A stretch of 64,000 bases of DNA from Brevundimonas bullata (lineage in GTDB: Bacteria > Pseudomonadota > Alphaproteobacteria > Caulobacterales > Caulobacteraceae), in the NCBI RefSeq assembly GCF_014207965.1, contig NZ_JACHLM010000002.1, positions 62,001 through 126,000 on the forward strand, written 5' to 3'. Below, in pieces: positions 11,170-18,235 of this stretch. A model generated the notes under the pieces. That model ran no database searches, was not told the DNA's origin, and saw nothing but the letters and a program-made list of their open reading frames with translations. Every line of letters begins with the position of its first letter. Position 1 is the first letter of the stretch. Both the position numbers and the translations under genes were made by a program.

Positions 11170-13157
11170 GCAGCGAACCTCACATCTTCTTCTCGGACGT
11201 CAACGAGCGGCAGGGATCGTTCCTGCGGCGCACCTTCCTGCTGGGCGGCGGGATGGCGCTGGGGACAGTGGCCCTGGTCGGCCGTCTGGCCCAGCTTCAG
11301 ATCTTCAAGTCCGAGGAATACGCCACCCTCGCGACCAACAACCAGTTCAACTTCCGTCTGGTCCCGCCGCCGCGCGGCCTGATCAAGGACCGCAACGGCG
11401 TCGTCATCGCCGGCAACCGGCCCAGCTTTCGCGTCCTGGTCGTTCGCGACGAGACCAAGGACCTGGACCAGACGCTGGACCTGCTGGGCCAACTGCTGCC
11501 TGATACGCTTGAGCGCCGCCGCACCATCATCCGCGAGGTCAACGCCGCGCCGCGCTTCTCGCCTGTGCCGGTCAAGAGCGACCTGAGCTGGGAAGAGTTT
11601 TCGAAGGTCAATCTGCACGCCGCCGAGCTGCCGGGCGTCATGGCCGATATGAACGAGGCCCGCTACTATCCGTTCGGCGGGGCCTACGCCCATGTGATCG
11701 GCTATGTGGCCAAGGTGTCGGACCGCGACATCAAGGCGATTAGGGACAAGGGCGAGCAGCCGGCCTCGATCCTGTTCAATCCCGGCTTTCGCATCGGTCG
11801 TCAGGGCATTGAAAAGGCGCTGGACACCGATCTGCGCGGCGAGGCCGGCGGCAAGCGGGTCGAGGTGGACGCCCGCGGCCGGGTCGTCGCCGAGGACGCC
11901 GCAGGCTCCAAGGCGCCCGTTCAGGGTTCGGAGATCATGCTGACCCTGGATAACGACGTCCAGAACCGGGCGCTGGAAGTGTTCGGCGAGGAGGCAGGCA
12001 GTTGCGTCGTCATGGATGTGCGCAACGGCGACATCCTGGCCATGGTTTCATCGCCGTCGTTCGATCCCAACCTGTTCGTGTCGGGCGTGCCGTCGAAGAT
12101 TTATCGGGCGCTGGCCGACTATGAGCGGCGTCCCCTGCTGGACAAGGCCCTGGGCGGCACCTTCGCGCCGGGCTCGACCTTCAAGCCGATCGTCGGCCTG
12201 GCGGCCATGAAGCGGGGCTGGGACCCCAACCGCCGCGTGGTCTGCAACGGCAGCTTCTTCCTGGGGCGTCGTTTTGCCTGTCTGGGTCGCCACGGCGCAC
12301 TGGATCTGCGCGGCGCGATCAAGGCCTCGTGCAACGTCTACTTCATGACCATCGCCACCGAGTTCGGGCCTGACGCCATCGCAGAAACGGCGCGCGACAT
12401 GGGCTTTGGCCAGAGTTTCGACATCGGCCTGACCGGTCAGAAGGCGGGCCTGGTGCCGGACCGCGAATGGCGGCGTCGGAACCCCGTGCGCGGCGACGGC
12501 AAATGGTATCCGGGCGAGACGCCCAGCTATGGCATCGGGCAGGGCGCCCTGAACGTCAACGCCCTGCAACTGGCGGTCTATACGGCCCGCATCGCCAATG
12601 GCCAGAAGGCGGTGACGCCGCGCCTGATCAAGTCAATCGGCGGCGTCGAGCAGACATCGGGCACGGCCTTCGCCGACCTGCCGTTTGATCCGGCCATGCT
12701 GAAGGTGCTGCGCGACGGCATGGAGGCGGTGACGGACGTGGGCGGTACGGGTTTCCGCAACAGCCAGTTGGGGCTAGGCGCCGTGCGCATGGCGGGCAAG
12801 ACCGGCACGGCCCAGGCCCAGAACTATGGCGCGGGATCGCGCAAGGGCGCGGGCCGCCCCTGGGCCCAGAAGGACCACAACCTCTTCATCGCCTATGCCC
12901 CGACCGACAACCCGCGCTACGCCGTGTCGGTGATCGTCCAGCACGGCGGTCTGGGCGGCGGCACGGCCGGCGCGCCGCGTGCGCGTGAAGTGATGAAGGT
13001 CGCCCTGCTGAAAGACCCCGAGATCCGCGCCCGCATCGAACAGGCGGGCTTTGAGGCTCCCGAGGACGCCGGGGCCCGCGAGGCCGAGGCTCGCGGCGAG
13101 CCCGTTGACGCCTTGCCCACCGACATCGCTGCGCCCGCGCCGGAGCCCATCCAGTGA
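11166..13157 (+). CDS. mrdA: Penicillin-binding protein 2 (peptidoglycan D,D-transpeptidase)
   Basis: A 663-residue class B PBP that cross-links peptidoglycan during elongation. One N-terminal membrane anchor (residues ~22-40), a pedestal domain with PPPRGLIKDRNG, and a transpeptidase domain with active-site STFK (nucleophile Ser337), SCN and KTGTAQ. The C-terminal ~45 residues are an Ala/Glu-rich extension. It acts with RodA, the glycosyltransferase encoded immediately downstream, with a 4-bp overlap at each junction. Confidence 0.96.
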   Translation: MSSEPHIFFSDVNERQGSFLRRTFLLGGGMALGTVALVGRLAQLQIFKSEEYATLATNNQFNFRLVPPPRGLIKDRNGVVIAGNRPSFRVLVVRDETKDLDQTLDLLGQLLPDTLERRRTIIREVNAAPRFSPVPVKSDLSWEEFSKVNLHAAELPGVMADMNEARYYPFGGAYAHVIGYVAKVSDRDIKAIRDKGEQPASILFNPGFRIGRQGIEKALDTDLRGEAGGKRVEVDARGRVVAEDAAGSKAPVQGSEIMLTLDNDVQNRALEVFGEEAGSCVVMDVRNGDILAMVSSPSFDPNLFVSGVPSKIYRALADYERRPLLDKALGGTFAPGSTFKPIVGLAAMKRGWDPNRRVVCNGSFFLGRRFACLGRHGALDLRGAIKASCNVYFMTIATEFGPDAIAETARDMGFGQSFDIGLTGQKAGLVPDREWRRRNPVRGDGKWYPGETPSYGIGQGALNVNALQLAVYTARIANGQKAVTPRLIKSIGGVEQTSGTAFADLPFDPAMLKVLRDGMEAVTDVGGTGFRNSQLGLGAVRMAGKTGTAQAQNYGAGSRKGAGRPWAQKDHNLFIAYAPTDNPRYAVSVIVQHGGLGGGTAGAPRAREVMKVALLKDPEIRARIEQAGFEAPEDAGAREAEARGEPVDALPTDIAAPAPEPIQ

Positions 13158-14311
13158 CCGCTTCCGCCCTGACACGCCCCGGCGAACGCGACCGGATTTC
13201 CAGCAAGCTGGCTGAACTGGACTGGCGGGTCATCGGCCTGCTTTGCGTCCTGGCGGGCATCGGCACGGCCATGCTTTACTCGATCGCGGGCGGCAGCTGG
13301 TCGCCCTGGGCATGGAAGCATCTGCTGCGTTTCGGCCTGCTGCTGATCGCCATGATCGGCCTGGCCATGGTCCATCCGAAGTGGTGGTTCCACGCCGCCT
13401 ATCCGGTCTATGGTCTCCTGCTCTTCATGGTGTTGCTGATCGAGTTCACGCCGATGGGCTATGTGGCTGGGGGCGCCAAGAACTGGCTGAACCTGGGCTT
13501 TGTCCGCATCCAGCCCGCGGAGTTCATGAAGATCGGCCTCGTCCTGGCGCTGGCGCGTTGGTACCATGGCCATTCAGCCCAGGACGCCCGCTGGTCGTGG
13601 AAGCTGCTCTTCCCCCTGGGCATGATCGGGGTGCCCTTCCTGCTGGTGGCCAAGCAGCCCGACCTGGGTTCGGCCATGATCATCGGCCTGACCGGCGCCG
13701 CCGTCATGTTCATGGCGGGGCTCAGCTGGCGCGTGATCGCCGCCGCCGCCGCCGCCGCCGTGGCCGTCATTCCGCCCTTCGTCATGTTCGTCATGCACGA
13801 CTACCAGCGCAACCGCGTGCTGACCTTCCTGAACCCGGAAGCCGACCCGTCCGGCACCGGCTACAACATCATCCAGTCCAAGATCGCCCTAGGCTCGGGC
13901 GGCCTGATGGGCAAGGGCTATGGTCTGGGCAGTCAGAGCCAGCTGGAGTTCCTGCCGGAACGCCACACCGACTTCATCTTCTCGACCGTGTCCGAAGAGT
14001 TCGGCTTCCTCGGCTCCTTCACTGTTCTGGCCTGCTATCTGGCGCTGATCCTGATCTCGCTGCGGATCGCGGCCCTGTCACATAGCCATTTCGGCCGCAT
14101 CAGCGCGGCGGGCATGACGGCCTTCCTGGCCCTGTTCGTCCTAATCAACGGGGCCATGGTGATGGGTTTGGCCCCGGTCGTGGGCGTGCCCATGCCGCTG
14201 TTGTCCTATGGCGGCTCGACCATGATGACGGTGATGATCGGCTTCGGCCTGATCCTGTCGACCCACGTCCACCGCTACGTCGAACTGCCGAAGGGGCAGG
14301 GGCTGTTCTGA
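13154..14311 (+). CDS. rodA: Peptidoglycan polymerase RodA (SEDS glycosyltransferase)
   Basis: A 385-residue SEDS protein with about ten transmembrane helices. Family signatures include GGAKNWLNLG, IQPAEFMKIGL, KQPDLGSAM, the ERHTDFIFSTVSEEFG block that carries the catalytic-loop acid residues, and the terminal PVVGVPMPLLSYGGSTM. It polymerises lipid II into glycan strands in complex with PBP2. Overlaps the mrdA stop by 4 bp and ends the elongasome cluster. Confidence 0.96.
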   Translation: MTASALTRPGERDRISSKLAELDWRVIGLLCVLAGIGTAMLYSIAGGSWSPWAWKHLLRFGLLLIAMIGLAMVHPKWWFHAAYPVYGLLLFMVLLIEFTPMGYVAGGAKNWLNLGFVRIQPAEFMKIGLVLALARWYHGHSAQDARWSWKLLFPLGMIGVPFLLVAKQPDLGSAMIIGLTGAAVMFMAGLSWRVIAAAAAAAVAVIPPFVMFVMHDYQRNRVLTFLNPEADPSGTGYNIIQSKIALGSGGLMGKGYGLGSQSQLEFLPERHTDFIFSTVSEEFGFLGSFTVLACYLALILISLRIAALSHSHFGRISAAGMTAFLALFVLINGAMVMGLAPVVGVPMPLLSYGGSTMMTVMIGFGLILSTHVHRYVELPKGQGLF

Positions 14312-14339
14312 TCGCGGTTTCAGGCGTTAGGCTGAGATC

Positions 14340-14822
14340 ATGACTGACAAAGCGCCCGAACCCGACACCATCCCTAAAGCTGATCCAGCCATGTTCTCGG
14401 ACTGCGGCGACACGCCCTGTCCGCAGCCGGTCATGGCCGACCCCAAGAACCAGGCGGCGGCCATGGCCGAGGGGGTGCGGATGCGCAACAATCCCGCCGA
14501 ATGGGCCTTTGTCCGCCTGTCCAAGCTGATCGAGGAGTTTGAGGCCAAGCTGGACAAGGACGAGGAGATCGGCGCTCGCGTCGTGGGCCTGCCCGGAGAG
14601 GGCACGATGCAGATCGTCGATGTCGGCTTCTGGGGGCCGGACCTGATCATCTTTTTCGGGCGCAACGCCGACGGCAAGCCGGTGCGGCTGATCCAGCACT
14701 ACACCCAGCTCAACGTCGTGCTGGCCGCGATCAAGAAGCCCGAGGAGCGCGAGGCGCGCCGCATCGGCTTTCAGCTGAATGAGATGGTGATGAAGACCAA
14801 TCCGCCGACTGCGGGCGCCTGA
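14340..14822 (+). CDS. Hypothetical protein (possible DUF6173 family)
   Basis: A 160-residue soluble protein without signal peptide or membrane segments. The N-terminal 40 residues are acidic and Pro-rich with three cysteines; the rest is a compact domain with LPGEGTMQIVDVGFWGPDLI and a C-terminal Lys/Arg/Glu helix. It resembles the uncharacterised DUF6173 group from memory, which I could not check. It starts 28 bp after rodA on the same strand and could be cotranscribed, but nothing links it to cell shape. Confidence 0.65.
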   Translation: MTDKAPEPDTIPKADPAMFSDCGDTPCPQPVMADPKNQAAAMAEGVRMRNNPAEWAFVRLSKLIEEFEAKLDKDEEIGARVVGLPGEGTMQIVDVGFWGPDLIIFFGRNADGKPVRLIQHYTQLNVVLAAIKKPEEREARRIGFQLNEMVMKTNPPTAGA

Positions 14823-14830
14823 ACCTGTCC

Positions 14831-14931
14831 GTCATCCCGGAAACGGCGCAGCCGTTATCCGGGACCGCAGGAAGCGTCGGCGTCTCGGGCGGTCCCGGCT
14901 CGGCGCGGCTTCGCCGCTGGGCCGGGATGAC
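14831..14931. repeat. Intergenic inverted-repeat element C between convergent genes
   Basis: Outer arms GTCATCCCGG and CCGGGATGAC (14831-14840, 14922-14931) and inner arms CCGGGACCGC / GCGGTCCCGG form a long cruciform-type structure, with further small hairpins at each loop (GGCGCAGCC; GCGGCTTCGCCGC). It is placed exactly between two convergent stops and so probably serves as a bidirectional terminator. Its sequence differs from the other intergenic repeats in the window. Confidence 0.75.
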
Positions 14932-14935
14932 GGGT

Positions 14936-15910
14936 TTACAAAGTCGCCGCCCAATCCGTGCCTTTTATCAGGCTGTCGATGATGCCCGGCTCGCTGGAGG
15001 CGTGGCCGGCGTCGCCGACGATGTCCAGCTTGGCCTCGGGCCAGGCGCGGTGCAGGGCCCAGGCGCCCGAGATCGGCGTCACCACGTCAAAGCGGCCCTG
15101 CGCGATCCAGCAGGGGATGTGGCGGATAGTCTCGATGTTCTCGAGGATCCAGTGCTCGCTGTCGAAGAAGCCGCCGTTGGTGAAGTACCAGTTCTCGATC
15201 CGGGCGAAGGCCACGGCGAACTCGGGGTCGGCGAACTTGTCCGGCTTGCTCGACGGCCCCTGGACGCTGACCGTCTCGCCCTCCCAGGTCGACCAGGCCA
15301 CGGCGCAGCGGTTCCGTTCCTCGATGTCGTCGCCCATCAGGCGCCTGTTGTAGGCGGCCATCAGGTCGCCGCGCTCGGCCTCGGGGATGGGGGCCAGGAA
15401 GCGCTCCCAGGCGTCAGGGAAGATCATCGAGGCGCCGTCCTGATAGAACCAGTGCAGTTCCTTCTTCGTCAGCAGGAAGATGCCGCGCAGGATCAGGGCC
15501 AGGCAGCGATCCGGGTGCTTGATCGCATAGGTCATCGACAGGGTGGACCCCCAGGAGCCGCCGAACACCACCCATTTGTCGATGCCCAGCTTCTCGCGCA
15601 GGCGCTCGATGTCGGCGACCAGATCCCAGGTCGTGTTGTTTTCCAGCGAGGCGTTGGGCCGCGACAGGCCGCAGCCGCGCTGGTCGAACATGACGATGCG
15701 GTATTTCGCCGGGTCGAAATAGCGCCGCATGCCCGGATTGACCGCGCCGCCGGGGCCGCCGTGCAGGACGATGACCGGCACGCCCTGCGGGTTGCCGCTT
15801 TCCTCGTAATAGATCTCGTGGACGCTGTCGGTCTGCATCCAGCCCGAGGCATAGGCTTCCAACTCGGGGTAGAGGTCGCGTCGCAGAGTGTCGGTCACAG
15901 GAAAAGCCAT
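14936..15910 (-). CDS. pip: Proline iminopeptidase
   Basis: A 324-residue alpha/beta hydrolase of peptidase family S33 that removes N-terminal proline from peptides in the cytoplasm. The oxyanion segment HGGPGGA, the nucleophile elbow GGSWGST, FDQRGCGLSRPNA and the C-terminal GDAGHASSEPG with the catalytic His are all family-typical, as is the length. The start is the ATG at 15910, MAFPVTDTLRRDLYPELEAY. Confidence 0.93.
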   Translation of the reverse strand: MAFPVTDTLRRDLYPELEAYASGWMQTDSVHEIYYEESGNPQGVPVIVLHGGPGGAVNPGMRRYFDPAKYRIVMFDQRGCGLSRPNASLENNTTWDLVADIERLREKLGIDKWVVFGGSWGSTLSMTYAIKHPDRCLALILRGIFLLTKKELHWFYQDGASMIFPDAWERFLAPIPEAERGDLMAAYNRRLMGDDIEERNRCAVAWSTWEGETVSVQGPSSKPDKFADPEFAVAFARIENWYFTNGGFFDSEHWILENIETIRHIPCWIAQGRFDVVTPISGAWALHRAWPEAKLDIVGDAGHASSEPGIIDSLIKGTDWAATL

Positions 15911-15943
15911 GTCAGGGAAATGAGGGGTTTTCAGATTGGTCGG

Positions 15944-16315
15944 TCAGGCGTTGACGATGTGTGAGCGGAACGCGGCGACGGCCAGCACGATCCAGCCGGC
16001 GATCATCAAGACGCCGCCGACGGGGGCGACGGCGCCCATGACGGGCAGGCTGAGCAGGCCGATCATGGCCAGGGCCAGACAAAAGATCAGCCCGCCGCCG
16101 GCGGCCAGCCAGCCGGCGATGCGCGCCGTCCTGCCGCCTGTCGTCCAGATCGCACAGGCCACGGCCAGAACGGCGTGGACCATCTGATACTGGGCGCCCG
16201 TGGTGAGCAGGCTCTTGACCGCCGGGCCGGCCCCGTGGGCGGCGAAGGCGCCCAGCGCGACGGCCATGGCGCCGTTGAAGGCGGCGAAAACGAGCAGGTT
16301 GCGGTCATGGCCCAT
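15944..16315 (-). CDS. DUF423 family membrane protein
   Basis: A 123-residue protein with four hydrophobic helices. The N-terminal FNGAMAVALGAFAAHG and GAQYQMVHAVLAV segments are diagnostic of the DUF423 (YgdD/YwdK) family of small inner-membrane proteins of unknown function. It lies 33 bp upstream of pip on the same strand and may share its transcript; it is divergent from the MFS gene. Confidence 0.85.
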   Translation of the reverse strand: MGHDRNLLVFAAFNGAMAVALGAFAAHGAGPAVKSLLTTGAQYQMVHAVLAVACAIWTTGGRTARIAGWLAAGGGLIFCLALAMIGLLSLPVMGAVAPVGGVLMIAGWIVLAVAAFRSHIVNA

Positions 16316-16320
16316 GGCTA

Positions 16321-16330
16321 ATGTCTAGAC
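16321..16330. promoter_or_regulatory. GTCTAGAC palindrome upstream of the MFS gene (HutC-like site)
   Basis: ATGTCTAGAC shares 10 of 12 positions with the perfect palindrome in the hutU/hutC intergenic region (35309-35320) and keeps the GT-N-TA-N-AC core of HutC-subfamily GntR operators. It lies in the 49-bp gap between divergent DUF423 and MFS genes, 34 bp before the MFS start. Functional assignment is inference. Confidence 0.35.
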
Positions 16331-16364
16331 CACAAGACGCTGTGAGTCTGCTATCGGAGCGGCC

Positions 16365-17528
16365 ATGAAATCCGCCCCGCGCATGGCCCTGCAATACGTC
16401 CTGCTGTTCGCCGCCAGCGGGGTGACCCTACCGTTCGCGGGCCTGTGGTTTCGCGAACAGGGGCTGAGCGGGGCCGAGATCGGCGCCCTGCTGGCCATCC
16501 CCATGCTGGGGCGGATGGTCACTGGGCCTTTGCTGGCCGTCTGGGCCGATGGCTTCCAATACCGCCGCACGCCGATCGCCCTGCTGGGGCTGGCCATGGC
16601 CGTGGGCTACGGCGGGGCCGGGCTGGTTCAGGGCTTTGCGGCCTGGGCCGTCTGCTGGTTCGTCGGGGCCACGGCGGCGGCGGCGCTGATCCCGCTCAGC
16701 GACGTGATGACTCTTCGGGTGGCCAAACGCGACGGGTTCGCCTTCTCCCTGCCGCGCGGCTGCGGTTCAGCGGCTTTCGTGGTGGCCAATGTGGTCATGG
16801 GGATGCTGCTGACGCGGGCCTCGCCTCACGCGATCATCCTCTGGATCGGGACGGCGGCGCTGCTGATCGCCGTGACGGCCTGGCGCGTCCTGCCGCCAGA
16901 ACCGGTGACGGACGGCCCGCGCGTACCGGGGCTGGAACGGTTCAAGGGCCTGGGGCGACTGGTGGTCGATCCGGTCTTCATGACCGCCATCTTCGCCGTT
17001 GGCGCGGTCCAGGCGGCGCACGCCTTCTACTACGGATTCTCGGCCATCGCCTGGAAGGCGCAGGGCATTCCCGAGAGCATGACCGGCTTGCTGTGGGCCT
17101 TCTCCGTCCTGGTCGAGATCGGCTTCATGTGGGTGGTCGAGCCGTGGCGGCGGCGGGCCGGCGTCGGGCCGTGGCTGATGCTGTCCATAGGCGCGGGCGC
17201 GGCCGTCGTGCGCTGGACGCTGATGGCCTTTTCGCCGCCGCTCTGGGCGCTGTGGCCCTTGCAGACCCTGCACGCGCTCAGCTTTGCGGCCACCTATCTG
17301 GCCGGGGTGCAGATCGTCGAGCGCCTGTCGCCGTCCGACAGTCATACGGCGGCGCAGACCCTCAGTTCCGTGGTGTCGGCGGGCGTATTGATCGGTCTGG
17401 CCACGGCTGCGTCGGGGCCGCTGTACGACGCCATCGGGCTGAAGGGCTATCTGGCCATGGCGGTTCTGGCCGCGAGCGGCGGTCTGGCCGGTCTGATCCT
17501 GCAGTCGCGGTTGGCGAAGAAGGGCTAA
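16365..17528 (+). CDS. MFS transporter (3-phenylpropionate transporter HcaT/MFS_1-like)
   Basis: A 387-residue major facilitator with about twelve transmembrane helices. FREQGLSGAEIGALLAIPMLGRM and LGLLWAFSVLVEIGFMWVVEP-type segments (here TGLLWAFSVLVEIGFM) are typical of the HcaT/LacY-related MFS_1-like group. The substrate is unknown. The start ATG has GGAG 7 nt upstream. A HutC-like palindrome just upstream raises the possibility of histidine-pathway control. It overlaps the following convergent gene by 4 bp. Confidence 0.82.
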   Translation: MKSAPRMALQYVLLFAASGVTLPFAGLWFREQGLSGAEIGALLAIPMLGRMVTGPLLAVWADGFQYRRTPIALLGLAMAVGYGGAGLVQGFAAWAVCWFVGATAAAALIPLSDVMTLRVAKRDGFAFSLPRGCGSAAFVVANVVMGMLLTRASPHAIILWIGTAALLIAVTAWRVLPPEPVTDGPRVPGLERFKGLGRLVVDPVFMTAIFAVGAVQAAHAFYYGFSAIAWKAQGIPESMTGLLWAFSVLVEIGFMWVVEPWRRRAGVGPWLMLSIGAGAAVVRWTLMAFSPPLWALWPLQTLHALSFAATYLAGVQIVERLSPSDSHTAAQTLSSVVSAGVLIGLATAASGPLYDAIGLKGYLAMAVLAASGGLAGLILQSRLAKKG

Positions 17529-18148
17529 GCCGCGTTCGGGCGGGGCAGGGGCGCCAGGTGACGGGCGATGGCCGAGGCCGCCGTCTTGACCGCCTGCTGG
17601 ACCTTGGCGTTTGGCGCATCTGAAGGCGCGCGGATCAGGCCGATGGCGGGCGAGGCAGGGCCGTCCGGCAGATCGTTGAGGATGCGATACAGGATATAGC
17701 TGCCTGCATCCTCCTCGGCGTCCGAGGCGGCGATGGCGTTCAGGCCGACGGCGGTCAGGTCGCGCACGATCTCGGCGGCGGCGGCGGTGGCGCGAACCAC
17801 GCCGGGGCCGGTGTGATCCAGACGCTCGGTTCCGACCAGGCGCTTGTTCTCCGCGCGTGTCTGTAGGCGGAAGGCGCCGGGATGGATAGTGCGCCCGACC
17901 AGCAGAAGGGCGCCGCACTCACCCTTGGCGATCATGGCGCTCAGCCGGGCGGCCAAGGTTTCGGCGGAGGCGTCGCCGGACACGGGCAGGGTGCGGGCGC
18001 CGACCGGGTGCCACGGATCGCCCGACAGATCCTCGACCGGGTCCCAGGCGGTGAAGTCCGGGTTCCAGGCGCAGATGGCGATGGCGGGGCGTCGGTCGGG
18101 ACGTAGCCCGGTATCCATATCCAGCAAGGAGTCCACCCTGTGTGACAC
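17525..18148 (-). CDS. Divergent pyroglutamyl-peptidase (C15)-like protein, probably non-catalytic
   Basis: About 207 residues, cytoplasmic. The order of elements resembles the pyrrolidone-carboxyl peptidase fold: ARTLPVSG, then GALLLVGR followed by an R-A-E-N segment, then AGSYILYRIL and GLIRAP. In active C15 peptidases the third element carries the catalytic Cys (AGxxxCN); here the position reads ILY, and the catalytic Glu and His are not evident. I therefore infer an inactive relative; the similarity is by eye. The GTG at 18148 is the longest start; GTG 18136 and ATG 18118 are alternatives. Confidence 0.55.
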   Translation of the reverse strand: MSHRVDSLLDMDTGLRPDRRPAIAICAWNPDFTAWDPVEDLSGDPWHPVGARTLPVSGDASAETLAARLSAMIAKGECGALLLVGRTIHPGAFRLQTRAENKRLVGTERLDHTGPGVVRATAAAAEIVRDLTAVGLNAIAASDAEEDAGSYILYRILNDLPDGPASPAIGLIRAPSDAPNAKVQQAVKTAASAIARHLAPLPRPNAA

Positions 18149-18180
18149 TAACGCGACAGCGACCGGACGGTGCGGTCAAA

Positions 18181-18207
18181 CCCCGTGGGAGGTCAAGCCC
18201 ACAGGGG
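18181..18207 (-). terminator. Hairpin downstream of tipN
   Basis: CCCCGTGGG and CCCACAGGGG pair with one bulged A around an 8-nt loop. It lies 29 bp past the tipN stop, in the gap before the next minus-strand gene. Reading the minus strand, only TTTG follows, so intrinsic termination would be weak. Confidence 0.4.
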
Positions 18208-18235
18208 TGAAATAGGGCGACTTTGCGGCTAGCTT

